Part shown: piece after piece, positions 11,240 to 21,727 of the stretch
Layout of the letters: each line of letters starts with the position of its first letter
Numbering within the stretch: the first letter of the stretch is position 1
Assembly (NCBI RefSeq): GCF_024139115.2
Contig: NC_085141.1
Span: 365,152,759 to 365,216,758, forward strand
Source: Armigeres subalbatus
Taxonomy: Eukaryota; Arthropoda; Insecta; Diptera; Culicidae
DNA length: 64,000 nt
Direction of reading: 5' to 3'
Translations under genes and position numbers: made by a program
The notes under the pieces: model-generated
The model's input: only the letters and a program-made list of their open reading frames with translations
The model's database searches: none
Told to the model about the DNA's origin: nothing

Positions 11240-12395
11240 GTAAATGCTATAGAATCACTCCAAAACCGAACTTTTGATAGAAGTTGACTTGAAGTTTGAC
11301 TCAGCTCGACACATCCTCCGGACTAGGTTGTCCAGGGTAGTGTCTAGACCACATGTGGCAAGCATGTGGTCACGCATTGTGCGAGAACGTGGGCACACGA
11401 ACAACACGTGTTCCGCCGTTTCCTCTAAACCTGCGTACACCGGACACTCGGGCGAGGCCGATCAAGTCAGCTGCGTTACCTGCACTGTGATTTTGCAGCA
11501 CGCTTAAACCCCGGGCACATCGAACCCTCCATCGGGTGCTTGCTGTTCACAGCTTTGCTGGAACAAATCAAACAATTGGGAGGGTTGTCCCTTCAATCCG
11601 GAGCGTCGGCAGAGCTTGCTTCTGTCAGAGCCTTTGCAGTTCCATTGCTTGTGCCCCGGGTCCAGGCACTTGAAGCAAACTTCGGGTTGCTCGTATATGC
11701 CCACAGGGCACACCGACCATCCCACCTTGACGCTCCCTAACTTGACTACCTTGGAGGCGTCTGCTGCAGATAGTCGAACCAATGCTACCTGCGTCCTTGC
11801 CGGACCTTTCCGTAGCCGAACGGCTGCGGTGGGCGTCTCCACTCCACACTGTCGGCGCAGTGCTGTGACGACTTCGACGACGACTCTTCGACTTCGGTGA
11901 TCTCGTCCAGGTCTTTAACCCTTAGAATCACCTCCGTCGTGAGTGCCCTCACCTTGACCGTTTCGCCTAGGACTTCCTCCGCCAACTTCTTGTAGGCGGC
12001 GCCCTTTTGCGAAACGCTTCGCTTCAGCTCGAGGATCATCTCGCCCGTCCGGGTACGTCTTATTCGACGTACGTTGGCGCCGAGTTCACGAGTGCTTAGC
12101 CTCGTCCGTCGTGATGACAAGGGCATCGTCCCTTCCTCCCCCGGTTTTGGAGGTACCTGGCCGGGGTTCAGCTTCCCAGCCCCACTACCCTTGTTCGGGG
12201 TAGTAACCCACCGCGTTTTGGAGCGGCCCCCAGGGAGCTGATCCCCAGGAGACTGTCTCCCCCGTTTTTGTGTCTGCTCCGTTGGAGCAGTCACCCCCGA
12301 CGTGCCCGCGAATACTTGAGCCTCAGTCTGGGTAGACTTTGGCACCACCGTCTTCGCTGGCACGCCCTCGGTCGATTCGACCTTGCCCGAGTCCG
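11240..12395 (-). pseudogene. R1-clade LINE: ORF1 joined to the ORF2 C-terminal tail
   Basis: Read on the minus strand. From 12363 the frame encodes a gag-like ORF1 that would bind element RNA: basic, proline-rich N-terminus, then GEMILELKRSV, AYKKLAEEVLGETVKVRAL and ILRVKDLDEITEVEE. A frameshift near 11850-11880 moves the continuation into a second frame (METPTAAVRLRKGPARTQVA ...), which carries zinc knuckles CFKCLDPGHKQWNC and a degraded second one (CRRSG). ORF1 then runs straight into an ORF2 tail at 11255-11460: GLEETAEHVLFVCPRSR, CGLDTTLDNLVRRMC, the Cys/His-containing end of R1-type ORF2, with the first expected CPVC now CPVY. The endonuclease and reverse transcriptase are absent, so the copy has a large internal deletion as well as a missing 5' end. 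Clade is inferred from the ORF1 and ORF2-tail pattern. Confidence 0.8.
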
Positions 12396-13080
12396 CGAAT
12401 TATTTTTTACGAAGACTGCTGCAATGCATTCAAATGAACGCAAATAAATGTGAATTGACTGTAATAACTGAAACTTTCTCCCTAAATTTCAATTTTTACC
12501 TCTTTTATGTGCTTTTTTTGCTCTTGTTTTTTTCTTGTTTTTTAATACACGAGAAAGGCACTATCACCGCTAGGTGGATTATTCTGTTTTTTTTTATGGA
12601 AAATTTCCAATTTTTGGAGAGACCTCTTATGTTAGTCCGTTTGCTCGGCATAACATAAAATACAGTCGCCTATCATCAACTTGATATTGAAGGGACCATC
12701 GACATAAGGAGAGATCGAGGAATGGAACGAAAATTAATATGGGTACTAGATCGATAAAAAAAAAACTAGTTGCTATGGAAACCGACAACAACACAAATGT
12801 AATTTTTTGTTTTGAATGTGTTTATTATTGTCCAAGGTGGTCTAGTAGTCTAGAAATTTGAATATTCCGACGAAGGGAGAGAGAATCCTGAACAAAATAT
12901 GACCAGATCAAATCGAGATAGAGAGAAATCAAAATACCTAGGGAGGTCATCGAGATGTAAAAAACAAAACTGTACGTAGATTGAAGGGACCGAGCAAACC
13001 ATCGACACAGGGAAAGATATCGAGTTGTAGAGAGTCGATTGTATTCGTTCTAAAAATCCACGTTGAATTCAATATATCAT
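12396..13080. other. Gap with a shared repeat motif
   Basis: No gene. At 12549-12583, CACGAGAAAGGCACTATCA / CCGCTAGGTGGATTA is the reverse complement of 21774-21812 (TAATCCACCTAGCGGTGATG ... TTTCTCG), so part of this is an interspersed repeat. The remainder is AT-rich. Confidence 0.5.
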
Positions 13081-13867
13081 AAAAGGTGGGAATTGTTCTT
13101 CAGGCACAACAGGAATCGCTTCTAGAACACCTACGGAAATTCTTACAAAAATTCCATGTTTCGGGCTGAAACTATTTAAGATTTTTCTTTAAGATTGTTT
13201 GGAAATTCAACCAGATTTTTATTTCAGGAGATTCCTTATGAATTTTCTTTGAAAAAACTTTTCGGAGATTTCAGCAGAATTTGTTTAGAAATTTCTCAGG
13301 GAATTTTTCCAGGAATTTATTTAACAACCCTTCCAGCGTTTTTTTAGAATTTCTATAAAAAGTTCATTGGATATTCCATCCGAAATTACATCGGAATTCT
13401 TTCAAGAATTCGTCTAAAAATTCAACCATGAGCTCTTTCGTGAATTTATTCAGGAATTTCTTCAAGAAATCTCCAAGTAATTGTAAAATGCAATTTATCA
13501 GGAACTCCCTTGAATATTCCTACAAAAACTTCATCATGAATTCTTCTTGAAAAAGGAATATCCTGGAATAGTTCATGGAGAAATTTCTGATGGAATTTGA
13601 AAATGAGTTTGGGGAGGAGTCTTCGAAGAAATTTCTGGAGATGTTCGTGGATGAAAAAAGAGAAGAATTTCTGGAAGAACATCCGGAGTAACATCTGTAG
13701 AATATGCCAGGGAAAATTCTTTGGGAATTTCCAAGAAAAACTATTCTGAAAGGTTTCTGGCTAATTTCTTGGGAAAATTTCAGGCGGAGTACATGGATAT
13801 TTTTTGGGGACTTCTGGCAAGAATTTGCGATATATGTTCTGGAGAATTCTCGGGGTGATACTTGGAG
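13081..13867. repeat. Degenerate GGAATTTCT-type minisatellite (left part)
   Basis: Loose 12-24 bp periodicity of blocks such as GAATTTCTTCAGGAATT, GGAAGAACATCCGGAG and TTCCAAGAAAAAC. It is a worn relative of the crisp 24-bp array at 26.2-27.0 kb. It is interrupted by the TA-flanked element at 13868 and resumes at 17173. Open frames across it are fortuitous. Confidence 0.7.
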
Positions 13868-14267
13868 TAAGGTACCCCGGGGCAAGTGAAAATACGGGGT
13901 AAGTGGGTACTATGGCTGCCGATTAATCGGTGAACATTTTTAATGGTAACAATGTTCTAGAAAGATGAAGCAAAATTATCAATGAATTCGCCTGACACAA
14001 GAAAATTTGGAATAAAAACCATTTGCGGCACCATACTAATGTTATTGTTTAATCATGACTTTAAACTACCGGCAAAATCCATCATTTTTATTTTAATTCA
14101 ATGGATTTCCAACAAAATAGTCGTTCCTGAATACATCATTGATGTGGAAAGTGAATATTTTGAGCAATTAAATAATTGCGTGACATCAAAAACGATTTAA
14201 AAGTTTTGATTAAAGCCAAAATCTGCAATTTTCACTTTCCCTTGATTTTTAACATACATGGAACATA

Positions 14268-15945
14268 CAGCAGAACGATCGCGCGGTCGGCTGAATTATT
14301 GTGTTCTGCATTGCGCGGCCGGTAATCAAATTAATCAGTTCAGTGCGTGATCTCTCATGTTTCGGACAGCAGAACGATCGCACGGTCGGCCGAATTATTG
14401 TGTTCTGCATTGCGCGGCCGGTAATCAAATTAATCAGTTCTGTGCGTGGTCTCTCTTGTTTCGGACAGCAGAACGATCGCGCGGTCGGCCGAATTATTGT
14501 GTTCTGCATTGCGCGGCCGGTAATCAAATTAATCAGTTCTGTGCGTGGTCTCTCTTGTTTCGGACAGCAGAACGATCGCGCGGTCGGCCGAATTATTGTG
14601 TTCTGCATTGCGCGGCCGGTAATAAAATTAATCAGTTCAGTGCGTGATCTCTCATGTTTCGGACAGCAGAACGATCGCGCGGTCGGCCGAATTATTGTGT
14701 TCTGCATTGCACGGCCGGTAATAAAATTAATCAGTTCAGTGCGTGATCTCTCATGTTTCGGACAGCAGAACGATCGCACGGTCGGCCGAATTATTGTGTT
14801 CTGCATTGCGCGGTCGGTAATCAAATTAATCAGTTCTGTGCGTGGTCTCTCTTGTTTCGGACAGCAGAACGATCGCGCGCCGAATTATTGTGTTCTGCAT
14901 TGCGCGGCCGGTAATCAAATTAATCAGTTCTGTGCGTGGTCTCTCTTGTTTCGGACAGCAGAACGATCGCACGGTCGGCCGAATTATTGTGTTCTGCATT
15001 GCGCGGCCGGTAATAAAATTAATCAGTTCAGTGCGTGATCTCTCATGTTTCGGACAGCAGAACGATCGCACGATCGGCCGAATTATTGTGTTCTGCATTG
15101 CGCGGCCGGTAATCAAATTAATCAGTTCTGTGCGTGGTCTCTCTTGTTTCGGACAGCAGAACGATCGCGCGGTCGGCCGAATTATTGTGTTCTGCATTGC
15201 GCGGCCGGTAATCAAATTAATCAGTTCTGTGCGTGGTCTCTCTTGTTTCGGACAGCAGAACGATCGCGCGGTCGGCCGAATTATTGTGTTCTGCATTGCG
15301 CGGCCGGTAATAAAATTAATCAGTTCAGTGCGTGATCTCTCATGTTTCGGACAGCAGAACGATCGCGCGGTCGGCCGAATTATTGTGTTCTGCATTGCAC
15401 GGCCGGTAATAAAATTAATCAGTTCAGTGCGTGATCTCTCATGTTTCGGACAGCAGAACGATCGCACGGTCGGCCGAATTATTGTGTTCTGCATTGCGCG
15501 GCCGGTAATCAAATTAATCAGTTCTGTGCGTGGTCTCTCTTGTTTCGGACAGCAGAACGATCGCGCGGTCGGCCGAATTATTGTGTTCTGCATTGCGAGG
15601 CCGGTAATCAAATTAATCAGCTCTGTGCGTGGTCTCTCTTGTTTCGGACAGCAGAACGATCGCACGGTCGGCCGAATTATTGTGTTCTGCATTGCGCGGC
15701 CGGTAATAAAATTAATCAGTTCAGTGCGTGATCTCTCATGTTTCGGACAGCAGAACGATCGCGCGGTCGGCCGAATTATTGTGTTCTGCATTGCGCGGCC
15801 GGTAATAAAATTAATCAGTTCAGTGCGTGATCTCTCATGTTTCGGACAGCAGAACGATCGCGCGGTCGGCCGAATTATTGTGGTCTGCGTTGCACGGCCG
15901 GCAATAAAATTAATCAGTTCAGTGCGTGATCTCTCTTGTTTCGAG
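14268..15945. repeat. 99-bp GC-rich satellite, 17 copies, AABB higher-order pattern
   Basis: Seventeen monomers starting CAGCAGAACGATCGC at 14268, 14367, 14466 and then every 99 bp. One monomer (14862) lacks 5 bp in the CGCGCGGTCGGCCG stretch. Two monomer types alternate: A has ATCAAATTAATCAGTTCTG and CTCTCTTG, B has ATAAAATTAATCAGTTCAG and CTCTCATG. The order is mostly A A B B, giving a 396-bp superunit. Because 99 is a multiple of three and most frames lack stops, long spurious frames (up to 410 codons plus, 378 minus) arise. Each monomer carries two CGGCCG sites. Confidence 0.95.
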
Positions 15946-15946
15946 G

Positions 15947-16017
15947 CGGGCTTGGTAGTCATATGGCTACTGCTTCTGCCTCATACGCAGGAGGTCATGG
16001 GTTCAATCCCAAGTCCG
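15947..16017 (+). other. tRNA-Met-like SINE head
   Basis: The 71 bases fold as a tRNA: acceptor CGGGCTT/AAGTCCG, D-stem GTAG/CTAC, anticodon stem TCTGC/GCAGG with the 7-base loop CTCATAC (anticodon CAT at 15982-15984), and a T-arm GGGTTCAATCCC that is one base short in its loop. Box B of an internal pol III promoter is GGTTCAATCCC; the box A region is around TGGTAGTCATATGG. The short T-loop and the continuation into a non-tRNA body (to roughly 16.4 kb) argue for a tRNA-derived SINE rather than a working tRNA gene. Family name not assigned. Confidence 0.7.
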
Positions 16018-17151
16018 TTCCATTCTCCTACTTTTTATCTTTCTCTTTATTTCTTATGCTCTAGCAATCGCTAGAACTGGAAATGAACTATAGAGCTCGT
16101 TTCCTACATCCAATTAGAAATTCCATCAGTTACCTTCTCCTATATATCACATTGGCAGCTCGTTAACCAAGACGGACCCCTGCCTCTCCAACCTAACCCA
16201 GAAATTCCAACAAATTCCGCATGAACTCGTGGCAAGTGCAGAGGTATATTCGGCTTGCAGTGGGCGAGTGATTGCATCATCATTTCCTCCCCCTTCCCTA
16301 CATTGACTTGCATTCTGACGTGGCAGGCGCCAGTATGACCTAACAAATGAGATCTCCAGTACTTGTACATTGAAGATGTGTGCTAGTCCCAAGCAAACAT
16401 CTGTTGGTTCCCTGTGCAAGAACAGCTGATCTGGTCATAATGGAGTAGCAACTACGAGCAGTCAATCAAGCTCAAGCTCAATAGATCAACAGGTTTTGTC
16501 TTGCGTGTTGTTTATTTTTAAACTTCGCATCAGATTAACAAATTTTAAGATAAATTAGGTTCTTAAGACATAAATTGGCCATTTCGTTCTGTTACAAATT
16601 TACAACACCGCCTGAATGAAAACGTTCCTTTTGAGGTTCTAAGTTATGTAAATAATTTGTGTTAAACAGGGAAACATTCATTCGAAAAGTGAACAAAGAT
16701 TTGCTTATCTTTTCCATCTAACACATTCGGTAAGAAAGTAAGCTAATGTAAAGCCCGACAACAGACAATTAAACGGTAAACCGGCTGTTGTCTTGATTTT
16801 AAAGCTGCTAACATTGTAATCCCTTTCTTTTGCCAAAAACAAAAGTCTGACCAGCAATGAACCTCCATCCATGATCTGAAATACTACAACTCAGAAATTA
16901 CATGAGCATTATATCTACATTTTTCAAATTAGTTTCGTTCGACAGTATAGAGCAGAATAGGTCCCACTTGCCCCGTTTGAAGGGGTAAGTGGGTACCACA
17001 GGTAAATTTATTTATGTCACCACCAAATTTTTTGTAACTGAATAAATGGCTTACAACACGTCTACACGTCAACAACGGAAGCATATAATGATGTATCCGT
17101 GGTTAATGTCCTGAAATACCCTGTTTTCTAAACTAGCGTTTTTTTAGGTCC
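16018..17151. other. Interior of the TA-flanked element: SINE-like body and AT-rich DNA
   Basis: Downstream of the tRNA-like head comes moderately GC sequence to about 16440 (possible SINE body), then AT-rich DNA. Frames on the minus strand (16140-16419) have no recognisable motif. Confidence 0.45.
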
Positions 17152-17172
17152 CACTTGCCCCGGGGTACCTTA

Positions 17173-17960
17173 ATTTTCAAAGGAATTCCGAAAAAAAATG
17201 AAAGAGCTCCAAACTAATAACCGAACGAATTGAATTTTTTGACGGAGCTTCCAAAGACTGATTTTTCAGAGGAATTCTTGGAAGAATTTTGGAGGAAATA
17301 CCTAGAGGAATTTATGGATAAATTTCTGGAAAATATCTGATGGAAATTTTGGAGGAATGCGATTGAGATTTTCTGTAGAAATTCGTAATAAAATTTCAAT
17401 AGGAATTTAGAACAAATCCATGTGAATTTGGGAAGCAATCCAGAGCAAATTTCTGCAGAGATCTCGAGATAATTTCTGTATAGTACACGAAGTAGTATAG
17501 TAATAGTAGAGTTTTTAATGCCACATTTTTTAAAGCATTCAATAATTTTTCAAAACAAAAACTGAATAGTGCTGCACGTGTGAACCGGCCTGAATAATTG
17601 ACCTGATATTGGTTCAGAATCGGATGAATATGGATTTTTTGTTTAGATTTTTAAAAATAGTTAGGGGCGTCAAAAAATATGTTTTTTTTTTGGGAAATTT
17701 GACCTTGCATAAATTAACGAATCGATTGAGCGAATACAAATTGTTGACGGGAAGGTCTTGGCGGAACTTTCGGGAGAATTTCTGGAAGAAAATCGGGAGA
17801 AACTCTTGGAGGAACTACTGGAGGAATAGCTGGAAAACCTTCCCAAGGAATTCCTGGAAGAACTTTTGGAGGAATTTCTAAATAAGTTTTGGTAGGAATT
17901 CCTGCTGGAACTTTTGAAAGAATTCCTAGAGGAACTTCCGGAGGAATCCATTAATGAGCT
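17173..17960. repeat. Degenerate GGAATTTCT-type minisatellite (right part)
   Basis: Clear at 17173-17480 and again at 17755-17955 (GGAATTCCTGGAAGAAC, TTTTGGAGGAATTTC). It continues the array at 13081-13867. A stretch near 17500-17750 is unrelated AT-rich DNA. Confidence 0.65.
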
Positions 17961-18939
17961 GGAAGCAACATAAACAACCCACAGTCAAACTCAACGCGCA
18001 CGGAGGACGGGACTCGAAAAATGACGTGAAACATAATCAATTATTCAAATGACTGACGGCATAGTTAGCACATTTGATAGCTCTTCAGTATTCGACTGGC
18101 ACGACCTCCTCGGACGCCGCACTCCAACAAATAAGGCTTTTATGACTCACTGGCTTGAGTTGTTGTCGATGACCTGCCGGTGGTGTCGACTCTCCCAGGT
18201 TGTTGACGCTCCTGGCTGGTGATCACCAGGGGTAAGTATTCCGTCCGTTAGAAAGGGTGGGCGGTGACAGCGTCGAGCTTGGGTGCGATTATTTCCCACG
18301 GGCGGGATATCAACAACACAACACATTTGAAACGGTTCAGAATTTGGTCGGAATCGATTCTGTTTTTCCTTCAACTAACTTCACTTTCGCGCCAAGCAGA
18401 CGATCAGATCGTCTGCATGTGAAGCAGCAAGAATTGTTTGCCCGGTGAGACTCAGGGCGAGTCCATCAAATACACGTGGAATGACGCAAATCGAACCCGT
18501 CCTTATCCGACCACAAGATCGACCCAACGGCAAACAAATTCTCAAAAATCCCCAATTATAATCCCCAAAATTAATCAAAACCCAATCCAATCCAAGCTCT
18601 TTCTTTTTCTTGAGCGACTAGGAGAACGTTCAAATTTACAAGCTTATATTGTCGTTCAATTCCTAGCTTCCTAGATTCCAATTGGATTTCGCACGGCCGT
18701 GCTTTGCTTTGGTCCCTATACTCGCTGTTTACAATATGGAAATATCTGACGAAGAGTCGGTATTGGCGATCGTATCGGGCGCGGTGACGATGAGTTCGGT
18801 GGTAGTATGCGTGTGCGCAATCGGCTACCCGATGGCTGTCAGTCGTCTTGGTGCTGGTGCTGGTCTCCACCCAGCGGTGCGGTGGGTGGTAAACGTACAC
18901 TCGTAGTGTGCGCCAACACTACCTCGTGCAGATCGGTTA
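17961..18939. other. Gap of higher GC, no recognised gene
   Basis: Open frames exist on both strands (18147-18374 minus, 18571-18900 minus, 18682-18906 plus) but none shows a known domain. A perfect palindrome GCAGACGATC-A-GATCGTCTGC lies at 18396-18416. It could be part of an LTR or regulatory region; the sequence does not decide. Confidence 0.4.
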
Positions 18940-19122
18940 TGACCCGTTTACATATGCGCTAATTCTAGCGGACAATGCACTGTCCGACAATACTAGCGCG
19001 ATATTAGCACAATGTAAACAGGAATTGTTCTCGCTAATAAGCGTTTACATTATGCTAATTTCGTGCTAGTATTGTCGGATAGTGCATTGTCCGCTAGAAC
19101 TAGCTCATATGTAAACGGGCCA
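18940..19122. mobile_element. PIF/Harbinger-like foldback MITE
   Basis: Long inverted arms of about 78 bp: the left begins TGACCCGTTTACATATG and includes GCGGACAATGCACTGTCCG; the right ends with GTAAACGGGCCA and contains the complementary CGGATAGTGCATTGTCCGC. TTA flanks both sides (18937-18939 and 19123-19125), the 3-bp target typical of PIF/Harbinger elements. Non-coding. Confidence 0.75.
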
Positions 19123-19125
19123 TTA

Positions 19126-20300
19126 GCGTCGAACTGCCAGCAGTCTCGAGGCTAACGAGATGGAGAATCCTTCCGACAATTGGCGATCGGTTGGTAATTC
19201 TCGGGAGACGTGGATCTCTCCCTGGCCCGTAGGTGCGATGGTGTATCACTGGCCGGACAATGAGACTTAAAGCCTACAAACCGCCAAGCTTCTGGATCCA
19301 CCTAGAGAACTCGGAACGTCCGAATCCCCCTACAACCTACTTCCGGGTCTAGAACCCGGCCGGAACACCTTCACGTGAAGGATTTAGGTTCCTTCACGGA
19401 GAAAAGAAAGAAGCGCACACGTGTAAATTAAACCACAGCATAACATTGGGACGACACAATCTTATTACGTATACAACACACAAACGCGTTTACCTGAGCC
19501 TCGAGCAGCAGATTCACTTATTAGCAGATTAGACGTCAGCTACTATCTTTAACAGATCTACAAAACGTGACACAAAATCTACATTAATTTCTGACTATCA
19601 TCATGGCGGTTCTACTAACTCACATAAGAAATCTTGATTTCCGCTCACTTGGGCCTTTGCAATTTCCACTAGTATAATTAATTTTCCGAATACTAGAACA
19701 ATTAAACAATGTATTACAACAATTTAAAAAATATCTATTCGGGCTAAATCTGACTCACTCTATTTCTTCAAACAGCTAACAGTCACTTCACTAAAAAATC
19801 CACTTTATTCTGGGACCACGTCCGCTCTAAATCACTGTTTGACTCGGAAAGACCTTTGATTGGATTTTTCTTTATTTCTTTGTTGAGTTTTAAAGATTAT
19901 AGAACAATTGCCGTTACAAGAAACGAATTCATCAGACAAACAAGCAAATTAAGTCAGTGAGTGGTCATAAAATTGTCTCGGGATAAGGTTGATGATGATG
20001 GTTTGTTTTTGAGGGATATTAACTCAGGCGGTCATTCATCCCTATGGGATAAGGAACTAGAGTGGTTGAACTATTAACCACTAGGAGGCGCGACGTTTAA
20101 TAAAAATTTCCAATTCTGGCTGCATTCTGAGGCTTTCGATATAATCAATCTTTAGACACGAAAAGATGGTTAATCGAATTAAAATCAGAATTTAATTGCA
20201 ACCTTGTTCAATTTTGTAACAGCGTTACACATTTGAGCACAATCATATTATATCACATATAGAGCACATTTTATTTATCAAGATTGTGGCTTAACGCCAC
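19126..20300. other. Gap, nothing recognised
   Basis: GC-richer to about 19400, with a small hairpin CCTTCACGTGAAGG at 19369-19382, then AT-rich. No frame or repeat assigned. Confidence 0.5.
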
Positions 20301-20349
20301 TATATTTATTTTATTTATTACCAGACTAAGGCCGGAGTAGCCTGTAATG
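20301..20349 (-). repeat. 3' end scrap of the RTE-clade LINE
   Basis: TATTTTATTTATTACCAGACTAAGGCCGGAGTAGCCTG matches the 3' termini of the RTE copies at 36695-36735 and 55058-55095 (minus strand: ...CTCCGGCCTTAGTCTG plus an AT-rich tail). Everything upstream of the last few dozen bases is missing. Confidence 0.6.
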
Positions 20350-20469
20350 GATCTTTTTCAAGGATTCTGTAATTTAATTTCAACATTACCAACATTTACA
20401 ACATAGTAGAACATAAACACATAACCGAAATTTTGATTGTTTTTTCGTCAAAATAGTCAGAATTTGGGA

Positions 20470-20580
20470 AACTGATCAGCTACCGGAACTGTGGAAGGAA
20501 GGGATCATATGCTCCATCTACAAGGCAGGGACAAATTGGAGTGTGAGAGTTTTCAAGCGATCATCATCCTTAATGCCGTA
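20470..20580 (+). pseudogene. RTE-clade reverse transcriptase scrap
   Basis: Translates as DQLPELWKEGIICSIYKAG, then after a one-base slip DKLECESFQAIIILNAV. This is the RT segment seen intact at 38050 and 48560 (EGVVCPIYKKGDKLDCSNYR type). Only about 110 bp survive, in the orientation opposite to the neighbouring 3' scrap. Confidence 0.7.
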
Positions 20581-20748
20581 CATTTTACCGATTTTCCACT
20601 ACCATTCTTCCATGAGCTCATGGTGAAATTTGAGGAAATCTCAAAACATAGAGTAGCAGGTTTAACAACACAGATAGAAACGCCGGTATCACCGCTATAC
20701 TCAGTGACAAGTGGCGTAAACATGGTGCAAGGAAGGTTGTTGTCTACA

Positions 20749-21652
20749 CTTCCGGGCTTCTTGAAGAAGGCTTCCGGGCCTCTTGAAAGGAGGCTTCCGG
20801 GTCTGTTGGAAGGAGGCTTCCGGGCCTCTTGAAAGGAGGCTTCCGGGCCTCTTGAAAGGAGGCTTCCGGGCCTCTTGAAAGGAGGCTTCCGGGCCTCTTG
20901 AAAGGAGGCTTCCGGGCCTCTTGAAAGGAGGCTTCCGGGCCTCTTGAAAGGAGGCTTCCGGGCCTCTTGAAAGGAGGCTTCCTGGCCTCTTGAAAGGAGG
21001 CTTCCGGGCCTCTTGAAAGGAGGCTTCGGACCTCCTGAAAGTAGGCTTCCGGGCCTCTTGAAAGTAGGCTTCCGGGCCTCTTGAAAGGAGGCTATCAGGC
21101 CTCTTGAAAGGAAGCTTCCGGGCCTCTTGAAAGGAGGCTTCCGGGCCTCTTGAAAGGAGGCTTCCGGGCCTCTTGAAAGGAGGCTTCCGGGCCTCTTGAA
21201 AGGAGGCTTCCGGGCCTCTTGAAAGGAGGCTTCCGGGCCTCTTGAAAGGAGGCTTCCGGGCCTCTTGAAAGGAGGCTTCCGGGCCTCTTGAAAGGAGGCT
21301 TCCGGGCCTCTTGAAAGGAGGCTTCCGGGCCTCCTGAAAGGAGGATTTCGGGCCTCTTGAAAGGAGGCTTCCGGGCCTCTTGAAAGGAGGCATTCGGGCC
21401 TCTTGAAAGGAGGCTTCCGGGCCTCTTGAAAGGAGGCTTCCGGGCCTCTTGAAAGGAGGCTTCCGGGCCTCTTGAAAGGAGGCTTCCGGGCCTCTTGAAA
21501 GGAGGCTTCCGGGCCTCTTGAAAGGAGGCTTCCGGGCCTCTTGAAAGGAGGCTTCCGGGCCTCTTGAAAGGAGGCTTCCGGGCCTCTTGAAAGGAGGCTT
21601 CTGGGCCTATTGAACGGAGGCTTCTGGGCCAGGCTCTTGAAAGTATGCTTCC
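20749..21652. repeat. 23-bp minisatellite, about 39 copies
   Basis: Unit AGGAGGCTTCCGGGCCTCTTG plus AA, repeated almost without change; two or three altered units appear at 21020-21110 and 21330-21400, with further scraps at 21685-21727. Since 23 is not a multiple of three, each frame cycles through all three phases and yields a 23-residue protein period. The 376-codon minus frame is therefore fortuitous. Confidence 0.95.
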
Positions 21653-21727
21653 CAGTTTCTTTGAAAAAAAAAATCCGAATCACTTCAAAGGAGGCTTCCG
21701 GGCCTATTGTTTAGAAGGATGCTTCCA

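Larger units (their letters stand above)
13868..17172. mobile_element. TA-flanked terminal-inverted-repeat element containing a satellite
   Basis: The left end TA-AGGTACCCCGGGGCAAGTG (13868-13888) is the exact complement of the right end CACTTGCCCCGGGGTACCT-TA (17152-17172). Sequence on both sides belongs to the same worn minisatellite, so the 3.3-kb span can be read as one insertion that split it. It holds the 99-bp satellite (14268-15945), a tRNA-like SINE head (15947-16017) and AT-rich DNA. An internal GGGTAAGTGGGTAC motif occurs at 13896-13910 and near 16983-16997 in direct orientation. No transposase was found, so it would depend on another element. Confidence 0.7.

Noticed and set aside
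14268..15945. CRISPR-like array
   Set aside because: Units are contiguous with no unique spacers, and the setting is eukaryotic.
15947..16017. Functional tRNA-Met gene
   Set aside because: T-loop one base short, no pol III terminator directly after the acceptor stem, and it continues into a SINE-like body.
14249..16074. Open frames of 245, 378 and 410 codons
   Set aside because: By-products of the 99-bp satellite; both strands are open and the frame breaks at the 5-bp deletion in one monomer.
18571..18906. Opposed frames of 109 (minus) and 74 (plus) codons
   Set aside because: Overlapping on opposite strands without recognisable domains.
20553..21683. 376-codon minus-strand frame
   Set aside because: A 23-bp minisatellite read through three phases; only its C-terminal end is non-repetitive and that has no known motif.
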